Shown piece by piece: positions 1 to 5,666 of a DNA stretch of 6,071 nt. The DNA comes from JBOGGN01 sp050744165 (GTDB lineage Bacteria > Actinomycetota > Acidimicrobiia > Acidimicrobiales > Palsa-688), in the NCBI GenBank assembly GCA_050744165.1, contig JBOGGN010000211.1:1-6071 (forward strand). Reading direction: 5' to 3'. A model generated the notes under the pieces. It was not told the origin of the DNA, did not search any database, and saw only the letters and a program-made list of their open reading frames with translations. Numbering within the stretch: position 1 is the stretch's first letter; every line of letters begins with the position of its first letter. Made by a program: the position numbers and the translations under genes.

Positions 1-974
1 GAGCCACCATCACGCGGTACTGCGCGTCAAGCCTGCAGGCGACCCGGATGGCATTTCACGCCATCAAGGCGGGGGAGGGGGACGTGTTCATTGCCGCCGG
101 AGTCGAGACCGTGAGCCGGTTCGTCAAGGGCTCCTCGGACGGGATGCCCGACACCATGAACCCGCTCTTTGCCCCCGCCGAGGCGGTCTCGGCCGAGCGG
201 GCCATCGGTGGCGGTGGTCGGTGGCAGGACCCGCGGGAGGACGGGCGGGTGCCCGACGTCTACATCGCCATGGGGCAGACGGCGGAAAACGTGGCCCAGA
301 TTCGTGGTGTCACCCGGGAGGACCAGGACGAGTTCGGGGTCCGCAGCCAGAACCTGGCCGAAGAGGCGCTGAAGAACGGCTTCTGGGAGCACGACATCAC
401 GCCGGTCACCCTGCCCGACGGGACCGTGGTTTCCCGCGACGACGGCCCCCGACCCGGCACCACGCTGGAGAAAGTGGCACAGCTGAAGCCGGTGTTTCGG
501 CCCGACGGCACGGTGACCGCCGGTAACTGCTGCCCGCTCAACGATGGGGCCGCGGCTCTCGTGGTGATGTCGGCTTCCAAGGCAGCCTCACTTGGGATCA
601 CGCCGCTGGCGCGGATCGTGTCGACCGGGGTCACGGGGCTGTCGCCCGAGATCATGGGGCTCGGTCCGGTCGAGGCTTCCCGCCAGGCGCTGGCCCGGGC
701 GGGGATGACGATCGACGACATCGATCTGGTAGAGATCAACGAGGCGTTCGCCGCGCAGGTGCTGCCGTCGGCTTCGGATCTCGGAATCGACATCGACAAG
801 CTCAATGTCAACGGGGGGGCCATCGCGGTCGGGCACCCGTTCGGCATGACTGGGGCGCGGATCGCCACCACCCTGATCGACTCGCTGCAGTTCCACGACA
901 AGCAGATCGGGCTGGAGACGATGTGCGTTGGCGGGGGGCAGGGGATGGCCATGATCCTGGAGCGGCTGTCCTAG
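1..974 (+). CDS. Acetyl-CoA C-acyltransferase (thiolase), 5' end missing
   Basis: Thiolase of acyl-CoA metabolism: it catalyses CoA-dependent cleavage of 3-ketoacyl-CoA or the reverse condensation, in the cytoplasm. The reading frame is open from base 3, so the gene enters from outside the window and the first in-window ATG (48) is internal. 323 codons remain; from the usual length of about 390-400 aa, roughly 80 N-terminal residues are missing. Visible signatures are the nucleophilic cysteine in RYCASSLQ (Cys codon 21-23), the NEAFAAQ motif (codons from 738), the GHPFGMTGAR motif (His codon 834-836) and the C-terminal CVGGGQG (second catalytic Cys, codon 924-926). All catalytic elements are present, so the protein should be active. 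The in-window part resembles actinobacterial FadA-type enzymes, but substrate chain length cannot be read from it, so I give no symbol. It ends convergently with the next gene, sharing the CTAG at 971-974. Confidence 0.95.
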   Translation, partial: ATITRYCASSLQATRMAFHAIKAGEGDVFIAAGVETVSRFVKGSSDGMPDTMNPLFAPAEAVSAERAIGGGGRWQDPREDGRVPDVYIAMGQTAENVAQIRGVTREDQDEFGVRSQNLAEEALKNGFWEHDITPVTLPDGTVVSRDDGPRPGTTLEKVAQLKPVFRPDGTVTAGNCCPLNDGAAALVVMSASKAASLGITPLARIVSTGVTGLSPEIMGLGPVEASRQALARAGMTIDDIDLVEINEAFAAQVLPSASDLGIDIDKLNVNGGAIAVGHPFGMTGARIATTLIDSLQFHDKQIGLETMCVGGGQGMAMILERLS

Positions 975-2170
975 GCAACGACCTCGTCGAACTCGTCCAC
1001 TCCACTGTCCAAGTCAAGGGCATCGGTGCCAGGCGGGGAAACCTCGATGTCGTCATAACGGCGACGTAGGCGGGCGATAGCGCCCAAGAGCACGCAAAGG
1101 CCCAGACCCAAGCACAGCGCCACGCAAATGCGGTCGAACAAGATTGGGCCGTCGAAAGGCGCATGGGAGCGGTCGAACACCGTGAAGTCGAAACAGCCGG
1201 TGAAGAGCGCGGCCGAGGCTCCGACGACGGCGGCGAACTTGAGCCCGAGTTCGCGGCGGCGACAGAGCATCACGACCGCGGCCCCAGCCAGAATCCACCC
1301 CGGGATCTCGTAGGAACTGCCCTCCATGAGCTGGAAACCCTTGTACAGCCCCGAGCCGGTCCAGAACCAGGCCACGACGAGGGCGTGGCCAAAGTCGACG
1401 GCCGCCACCAAGCCGACCAGGGCCGCCAGCCAGCGCAACGACCGGGTGAGGGCCATCACCAAGCCTGCAGCCAGCACAACGATGGTGATCAGCACCCACG
1501 GGAAGGCGCCAGGGCCCGGGAACCACTCGTAGTAGCCCTTGGCGATGATCCGGGTCGAACCTCGGGCCATGGTGACGGTCCAGTACGACTCGATGTGGCG
1601 CTGCCCGGGATGGGCGGCCACGAAGGGGGGCGGTTGGTTGCCCATCCAGTGGGTGCGGTGGTCGTGCCAGACGACGGTGTCGAGCGAGGAGAGCTTTTGC
1701 CATTGAGGCCGATCGGAGGCGCTTACGCCTGCGGGGACGGCACATCCCTTGCGGCTGCAGTTGAGGTAGGTGGCGGGGGAGTTAAGGTTGATGAACACCC
1801 CGCCCAGTCCTACCCGCAAGTAAGGCTCGCCTTCGTATCCGAACACCGTGATCTCGGGACCGTGGTTGATGAGCTCGATCTGGCTGCCGTTCTCCACCGA
1901 CTTCAGCTCTACGCCTGGGAGCCTGGGTTCGACGCTCGTGAGGAACGTCTGCCAATTCGTCGCCCCGACGCCTGAGACTGCGTGCGCTGACGCCGGCGGG
2001 GCGCTCAGCACCATTCCCGCAAGTACGGTCAGGAAAATAACGGCGGCCCCGGAGATCCGGCGAGCCGCGATGGTGAGCGGGTTCGGGAGCGGGCGATCGA
2101 GCGGGATCTGGAGCGGGATCTGGAGCGGGCGATCGAGCGGGTGAAGGGGCGGGCGGTGGATTATGACCAT
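971..2170 (-). CDS. Exported multi-pass membrane protein with WHDHRTHWMG motif
   Basis: Conserved membrane protein of unknown function, 399 aa. The N-terminus is unusual: about 40 residues rich in Pro, Leu and Arg precede a hydrophobic signal segment (about 41-58) that ends in ASA|HA, a plausible Sec signal-peptidase site near residue 62. An extracytoplasmic domain follows (about 63-220) with a TNW motif, GYEGEPYLRV (111-120), Cys138 and Cys143 (CSRKGC), and a striking His/Met cluster WHDHRTHWMG (168-177). Five predicted transmembrane helices come next (about 223-242, 247-270, 289-303, 311-331, 345-366), then an acidic cytoplasmic tail. The start at 2170 has GGAG seven bases upstream. No ATG, GTG or TTG codon lies between it and the signal segment, so the repeat-encoded N-terminus must be translated if the signal segment is. 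I recall similar proteins in actinobacteria but no characterised member. Metal binding through the His/Met cluster is only a guess. Confidence 0.85.
   Translation of the reverse strand: MVIIHRPPLHPLDRPLQIPLQIPLDRPLPNPLTIAARRISGAAVIFLTVLAGMVLSAPPASAHAVSGVGATNWQTFLTSVEPRLPGVELKSVENGSQIELINHGPEITVFGYEGEPYLRVGLGGVFINLNSPATYLNCSRKGCAVPAGVSASDRPQWQKLSSLDTVVWHDHRTHWMGNQPPPFVAAHPGQRHIESYWTVTMARGSTRIIAKGYYEWFPGPGAFPWVLITIVVLAAGLVMALTRSLRWLAALVGLVAAVDFGHALVVAWFWTGSGLYKGFQLMEGSSYEIPGWILAGAAVVMLCRRRELGLKFAAVVGASAALFTGCFDFTVFDRSHAPFDGPILFDRICVALCLGLGLCVLLGAIARLRRRYDDIEVSPPGTDALDLDSGVDEFDEVVA
2069..2140 (-). repeat. Six tandem 12-bp units inside a coding N-terminus
   Basis: Read on the minus strand, six consecutive 12-bp units each begin CCGCTC: units 1 and 4 are CCGCTCGATCGC, units 2 and 3 are CCGCTCCAGATC, and units 5 and 6 are diverged (CCGCTCCCGAAC, CCGCTCACCATC). 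They encode a Pro-Leu-x-x tetrapeptide repeat (PLDR, PLQI, PLQI, PLDR, PLPN, PLTI) ahead of the signal segment of the membrane protein. The unit length is a multiple of three, so copy-number changes keep frame. Confidence 0.9.
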
Positions 2171-2177
2171 TGCGACG

Positions 2178-2181
2178 CTCC
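2178..2181 (-). promoter_or_regulatory. Shine-Dalgarno site of the 399-aa membrane protein
   Basis: GGAG on the minus strand with a seven-base spacer to the ATG at 2170. It supports 2170 as the start despite the odd repeat-encoded N-terminus. Confidence 0.7.
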
Positions 2182-2182
2182 G

Positions 2183-2229
2183 CCAATCCGATTCTCGAGG
2201 CCAGGATCGCTCGGTCGATATCGGAATGG
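2183..2229. repeat. Intergenic inverted repeat between two leftward genes
   Basis: Arms CCAATCCGAT (2183-2192) and ATCGGAATGG (2220-2229) are complementary at 9 of 10 positions, around a 27-base loop. The element fills almost the whole gap between the DUF4383 stop codon (2230-2232) and the Shine-Dalgarno site of the next gene (2178-2181). It could be an intercistronic hairpin or an operator. No T-run follows, so it is not a typical intrinsic terminator, and chance cannot be excluded. Confidence 0.4.
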
Positions 2230-2670
2230 CTAAGCCGTTTGATATTCGTCCACCCGGGAGAACACGAAGACGACTGTGAGCGCGACGACCGCAGTCAGGG
2301 CATGCAATACGTCGTCCGCGAAGTTGAGACCGAGAATATTGGCGCTCGGGTTTGCGGTGATGAGTGGGCCGACGATCGCGAGTGCCAGGTAGGTGAAGCC
2401 GACAACGGTGGCCACCACCTTGGCGGGCTTCGGACCCGCGAACGCGACGATCAAAAAGACACTTCCGATGATGAGGTGTATGATGTTGTGCAACGGATTG
2501 ATGCCGAACCAGTGCAATTCTCGGCCACCGACTGCCGAAGTGAATCCGATACCCTCGGTGGCGGCATACCCCGCAGCGCCGACCGCAAGATACACGATGC
2601 CGAAGATATAGCCAAACATCTGGGTATATGTCAACGGCATGTGCTTTGGCGGGCGCATCGTCTCGGCCAT
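2230..2670 (-). CDS. DUF4383 family four-helix membrane protein
   Basis: Small integral membrane protein of 146 aa, function unknown. It matches the DUF4383 pattern: four hydrophobic helices (about 19-36, 60-78, 84-103, 121-138), with the family motif G-x-NPLHNIIHLIIG (56-69) before and within helix 2 and NFADDVLH (116-123) leading into helix 4. His61, His65 and His123 sit in the conserved positions. The start at 2670 was chosen because the protein then begins just before helix 1, the usual family architecture, and because GGAGG lies five bases upstream. The frame stays open upstream to 2946. A start at 2922, also with a good ribosome site (GGAGGG), would add an 84-residue basic, Ala-rich extension; I consider this less likely. 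The gene lies 59 bp upstream of the 399-aa membrane protein on the same strand and is probably co-transcribed with it. Confidence 0.88.
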   Translation of the reverse strand: MAETMRPPKHMPLTYTQMFGYIFGIVYLAVGAAGYAATEGIGFTSAVGGRELHWFGINPLHNIIHLIIGSVFLIVAFAGPKPAKVVATVVGFTYLALAIVGPLITANPSANILGLNFADDVLHALTAVVALTVVFVFSRVDEYQTA

Positions 2671-2675
2671 TTGAA

Positions 2676-2680
2676 CCTCC
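2676..2680 (-). promoter_or_regulatory. Shine-Dalgarno site of the DUF4383 gene
   Basis: GGAGG on the minus strand with a five-base spacer (TTCAA) to the ATG at 2670. This decides the short start against the longer open frame. Confidence 0.75.
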
Positions 2681-2862
2681 GGATCACACTGTCGGAACAA
2701 CTTCCTGTACGGCGTCAGCTTTACCGGCGGATGAGATCGGCGTCTCTTTATCGCAGAATATTTTCCTCCTGGTTCCCTTTTCGGCGCCTTGTCAGGGGGT
2801 GGCGGGCGCCGTTCGACGGTGCCGACGACCCGGCCCCGGACCATGCCGACCAGCCGGTCATC

Positions 2863-2916
2863 GGCCCGGGCCAAGGCCCGGGCCTTGGCCTGGGCCTTGG
2901 CCTGGGCCTGGGCCTT
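2863..2916 (-). repeat. Nine tandem NNGGCC hexamers
   Basis: On the minus strand nine consecutive hexamers end in GGCC, in the order AAGGCC, CAGGCC, CAGGCC, AAGGCC, CAGGCC, AAGGCC, CGGGCC, TTGGCC, CGGGCC. They start right after an ATG-ACC at 2922-2917. In the open frame they encode nine x-Ala dipeptides (x = Lys, Gln, Arg, Leu). The array contains a perfect 22-bp palindrome at 2869-2890, extending to 2863-2896 with one mismatch. Confidence 0.85.
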
Positions 2917-2927
2917 GGTCATGAACG

Positions 2928-2933
2928 CCCTCC
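2928..2933 (-). promoter_or_regulatory. Possible ribosome site for a longer DUF4383 start or a lost small gene
   Basis: GGAGGG on the minus strand, five bases before an ATG at 2922. The spacing is good, but the only open frame it serves runs through the hexamer repeat into DUF4383 without a stop. It may mark a real N-terminal extension, a remnant of a small gene, or chance in GC-rich sequence. Confidence 0.35.
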
Positions 2934-3078
2934 ACACCTCGTGCACGTGTTGTCGGTGGCCGGCTGGGGCCGGGTTTCGTGGTTACTGCCAGCACGCCCG
3001 CAGCCCGGACGCCAACTCCGCTGGTGGTCAGGCGGCCCACTCGGCCGTGGTCGGGGATCAAGGAAACTCGGCTCGGCA

Positions 3079-3984
3079 TCAGGCGATCCTCTGCGCGGTC
3101 GCGAGCGCGGCCAGCGCCCAACGCACGACGTCGTCGAGGCTCATCGTGTGGTCAGCCTGCAGCATGGTCCATCCGGCGGCTGCGAGCCTGTTGCGGCGGC
3201 GGGCGTCGTTGGCACGGGCCAAGGCGTTGTCGTGGTATTGGGCACCGTTGTATTCGATGCCGACCTTGGATGCCGGCCATGCGATATCGATGAGGAGGAC
3301 ACCCTCGGCGTCGGCGACCTGAAAATCGATTCGGAAGCCAGCGGCCCCGGCCATCGTCAAACGGAGGCAAAGTTGCCGGCACGTCGGACTGTCGAAGTGG
3401 CCTCCCACGTTCAAAGCGTTGACACACAGGGCCCGCAAGTGCGTGCGCGGCCCGTCGCGGGCGGTGTCGATCCACTCCAGAATCTCGGCGAAGGTCGTCA
3501 CGTTGCGCCTGACGAGGTCGTTGGCCACGCGCTCGACGAGGTAACGGTCACCATCCCTGGCGATCTGGACGACCGACAGAGGTGCGACGACCACGGGCAC
3601 GTTCTGGTAGCTGGTGATGGCGACGGATGGGTCAAGGCGCGACCAGTGCGTTCGGACGTCCGGGAGCCGCCTCCGATAATGGTCGAACGTCGTCACTTCG
3701 AGGCACGGCAGTACTTGCTCAGCGCCCCAGTGCGACACGGCAGCCCAATGTGAGGCCGCGGCCATCCGGCCGAGCGACAGGCAAACGGCGGCGAGCGCCT
3801 GGTGCTCGGATGTAGCCCCGGCGATGGCGTAAACACCATGGCGCAAACGGATCAAGCGTCCGCTCTGGACACACCGTTGAATCCAGCGGTCGGACCCACC
3901 CGCTTCTAACACTTGCCACCGCGTGATGAGCCCGTGCTGCGTCATGGCGATGGCTGCGATGACACTCCATAGCATGAGACACAT
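3079..3984 (-). CDS. AbiEi-type HTH protein with DUF559-like nuclease domain
   Basis: 301-aa protein of two parts. The N-terminus (about 14-60) carries the winged-HTH pattern of AbiEi-family antitoxins: QHGLITRWQVLEAGGSD, then RCVQSGRLIRLRHGVYAIAG. The C-terminus (about 216-278) has the DUF559/Vsr-like endonuclease pattern: RIDFQV, IDIAWP with Asp233, IEYNGAQYH with Glu244 and His251, then ND-x-RRRNRLAAAGW. The acidic and His residues expected of that fold are present. In the AbiE type IV toxin-antitoxin system AbiEi is a DNA-binding autorepressor partnered by an AbiEii nucleotidyltransferase. No AbiEii gene is adjacent, so this is the solo actinobacterial version, of unknown role. DNA binding is likely; nuclease activity is inference. 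The start is uncertain: ATGs at 3984, 3975 and 3945 are all in frame and none has a strong ribosome site. Two palindromic repeats begin 35 bases upstream of the longest start. Confidence 0.85.
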   Translation of the reverse strand: MCLMLWSVIAAIAMTQHGLITRWQVLEAGGSDRWIQRCVQSGRLIRLRHGVYAIAGATSEHQALAAVCLSLGRMAAASHWAAVSHWGAEQVLPCLEVTTFDHYRRRLPDVRTHWSRLDPSVAITSYQNVPVVVAPLSVVQIARDGDRYLVERVANDLVRRNVTTFAEILEWIDTARDGPRTHLRALCVNALNVGGHFDSPTCRQLCLRLTMAGAAGFRIDFQVADAEGVLLIDIAWPASKVGIEYNGAQYHDNALARANDARRRNRLAAAGWTMLQADHTMSLDDVVRWALAALATAQRIA

Positions 3985-4018
3985 CCAACCACGGGGGTGT
4001 GACCGTCTCGATCCCTTC

Positions 4019-4065
4019 GGGTGACCCGAATACCTGGACCTATGCGGTAGCTATTCGGGCCACCC
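4019..4065. repeat. 47-bp palindromic element, copy 1
   Basis: Imperfect palindrome beginning GGGTGACCCGAATA and ending TATTCGGGCCACCC, with a 19-base loop. The 14-position stem has one non-pair, A4024 against C4060. On minus-strand RNA that position becomes a G-U wobble and the stem is continuous. Similarity to copy 2 extends left to 4000 (TGACCGTC, then one indel) and right to about 4069. No T-run follows on either strand. It lies upstream of the AbiEi-like gene. Confidence 0.9.
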
Positions 4066-4101
4066 AGGCGGGGCCTAGGCAACTGACCGTCGTGATCCTT
4101 G

Positions 4102-4148
4102 GGGTGACCCGAATACCTGGCTCTATGCGGTAGCTATTCGGGCCACCC
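4102..4148. repeat. 47-bp palindromic element, copy 2
   Basis: Identical to copy 1 except for two adjacent bases in the loop (CT at 4121-4122 in place of AC at 4038-4039). Both stem arms, including the single non-pair, are unchanged. It has the same orientation, 83 bp from copy 1. Flanking similarity covers about 4084-4152. It lies 42 bp downstream of the ligase stop codon, in the 206-bp gap before the AbiEi-like gene. Confidence 0.9.
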
Positions 4149-4190
4149 GGGCCCAGGAGGGCCACTCGAGAGGGTGGGGCGGGCGCCTTG

Positions 4191-5666
4191 TCAGGCCCGA
4201 CCGGCGCCTATGCAGACCGCCTCCGCCTCGGTGTACATCGCGTCGGCGTCCTCCAGGGACGGAGCGATGCAGGTCATGCCCATCTTTCCGAACTGGTCCA
4301 GGGCGCCCAACAGGTGCAGGGTGATCCCACTCGCCGTGGCCGGGTCGAAGGCCAGCCCGGCTTGGCCGACGGCCTCGATCACCTGGGCCGGTGGCACGCC
4401 AATCAGCCGGTCGTCGTGCAGATTGTCCGTGGCCAGGTAGCGCCGGGGACCTGCGGGGGTCACCAGCTCGCCCGAAGCGCGGTCGTACACCCCGCCGGTC
4501 GCCAGGCGAGCCATCCAGAACGGGTGCGTTGTGCCGCCCATGCGCAGGTTGATCTCGCTCAGATAGACGGCGTTGCCCCGCCGGCCGGGGGCCACCAGGA
4601 AGTCGATGCCGAAGCTGCCCATGACCCCATGCCCGGCCAGCACCTCACCCACCTTGAGAGCCGCCTCTTGGATAACCAGGCGGTAAGAGGGGTCGGCTGG
4701 AAACCGGCAGCCGATGTAGGCCTGGTTGGCAGGGCCACCGAGGATCTGATCGTGGGTGGAGAGGACCTCCACGCCGCCGCCCGGCACGACCCGCATCTGG
4801 ACGCTGGGCGAGACCATCTCCTCCCGGCGGACCATCTCCTCGACGATGCCGCCCTGGGCCTGGATCTTGGCTTCGAACGAAGTCCAGTTTTCATTGGGAG
4901 CAATGAACACCGTCTGGTGCTCGATGAGCGGGCGCATCGGCGTCTCCAACTCCACGATCGCGTTACCCAAACCGGCGAAGCCGTGGTTGAGCTTCACCAC
5001 CACGGCATCCGCGTGGGGAGCGTGGGCCCGGATCCGCTCCATGCCGTCCTCGATCTCCCGCAAGCTCCAGAGATCCTCCGAGCCTTCCAGCACCCGGACT
5101 CCGGCCTGGCGGGCACTGCGCTTGGAGCCGGTCTTGCTCCCAAACCAGGCAGCTTCGGGTGGCGGGCCGAACAACGGCAGGCTCAGCCGCTGGGCCAGGG
5201 TGTGCTCGGCCTCGGTGACGTTGAAGCTGGTCAAGTAGGCGTCCTGGTCGTCGCCGATCAACTGCTGGATACGGGTGTGGGCGTCGGGGCGACGCAACAG
5301 TTTCTGGCTCAACGGCTGGACATCGGGGTTGTGGATGCTGAGCATCGACAGGCGCCTACGGGCGTCGACCGGGTCGGGAAGGAAGCTCAGGTAGTAGTCG
5401 ACCACGGCCGCGTCGACGGGCAGCGAGGTTACGAAGACCATCCGCAGGTCGGGCGCGCGCAACAGCAGGAGGAGGTACAGCAGCCGCTCCTCGTAGCGCA
5501 CCACCCCGGTGATCTTGGTGAGCTCGGCCATCGAGAAGCTGAGGGAGGGAATCACCAGCGCCGTGCCGCGGTCGAGGCCGGCGACGCCGTCGCGGCGCAG
5601 GCGGTTCACGAAGGCCCGCTGGCGGTCCTCCCAGACGACAGGGGAGGTGGCCGTGACGGCTGTCAT
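4191..5666 (-). CDS. ATP-grasp ligase, PGM1-like (peptide ligase related)
   Basis: 491-aa cytoplasmic ATP-grasp enzyme. ATP-grasp ligases form acyl-phosphate intermediates to join a carboxylate to an amine. The N-terminal half (about 35-170: IPSLSFSMAELTKITGVVRYEE, with breaks, and LSIHNPDVQPLSQKLL) resembles the pre-ATP-grasp domain of PGM1-type peptide ligases, named after the pheganomycin enzyme. The ATP-grasp core follows: GSKTGSK (177-183), KLNHGFAGLGN with the nucleotide-binding Lys and Gly-rich loop (225-235), VEEMV (275-279), STHDQILGG (303-311), FGIDF (352-356), and SEINLRMGG (370-378), whose Glu371 and Asn373 fit the Mg site. The C-terminus has an LHLLG element. The start at 5666 leaves a family-like N-terminus; the ribosome site there is weak. 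The frame is open to 5885, but that would overlap the divergent DUF2510 gene. No peptide-synthesis, transport or precursor gene is adjacent, so the substrate is unknown. Confidence 0.85.
   Translation of the reverse strand: MTAVTATSPVVWEDRQRAFVNRLRRDGVAGLDRGTALVIPSLSFSMAELTKITGVVRYEERLLYLLLLLRAPDLRMVFVTSLPVDAAVVDYYLSFLPDPVDARRRLSMLSIHNPDVQPLSQKLLRRPDAHTRIQQLIGDDQDAYLTSFNVTEAEHTLAQRLSLPLFGPPPEAAWFGSKTGSKRSARQAGVRVLEGSEDLWSLREIEDGMERIRAHAPHADAVVVKLNHGFAGLGNAIVELETPMRPLIEHQTVFIAPNENWTSFEAKIQAQGGIVEEMVRREEMVSPSVQMRVVPGGGVEVLSTHDQILGGPANQAYIGCRFPADPSYRLVIQEAALKVGEVLAGHGVMGSFGIDFLVAPGRRGNAVYLSEINLRMGGTTHPFWMARLATGGVYDRASGELVTPAGPRRYLATDNLHDDRLIGVPPAQVIEAVGQAGLAFDPATASGITLHLLGALDQFGKMGMTCIAPSLEDADAMYTEAEAVCIGAGRA

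Larger units (their letters stand above)
2671..3078. other. 408-bp stretch without a confident gene
   Basis: Between the AbiEi-like stop (3079) and the DUF4383 start (2670). The minus frame continuous with DUF4383 is open from 2946. Its distal part (about 2790-2922) keeps G/C at third codon positions. From about 2785 it turns to A/T-ending codons (AAA, GAA, CCA, GGA, TAT, TCT near 2755-2781), which looks more like a leader than coding sequence. An orphan AGGAGG on the minus strand (2770-2765) has no start codon at the right distance. A weak 5-bp GC hairpin lies at 3033-3047, without a T-run. I see no recognisable promoter, RNA gene or protein domain in 2947-3078. Confidence 0.6.

Noticed and set aside
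1163..1975. Plus-strand open frame of 270 codons
   Set aside because: It lies antisense to the signal-bearing membrane protein and has no recognisable motif or hydrophobic pattern.
2170..3753. Plus-strand open frame of 527 codons
   Set aside because: It runs antisense to the AbiEi-like and DUF4383 genes, starts at a TTG, has low-complexity Gly-Leu and Gly-Gln-Gly runs, and matches no family. It is a shadow frame typical of GC-rich sequence.
4019..4148. Minimal CRISPR array
   Set aside because: There are only two repeats, each is a long palindrome of 47 bp, the flanks of the repeats are also similar, and no cas gene is near.
4019..4148. Intrinsic terminators of the ligase gene
   Set aside because: The stems are strong but no T-run follows on the minus strand, and two near-identical copies are not expected of a simple terminator. 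A role in 3' end formation remains possible.
4019..4148. Integron attC or transposon ends
   Set aside because: The core sites of attC are missing, no target duplication or transposase is visible, and the copies are in direct rather than inverted orientation.
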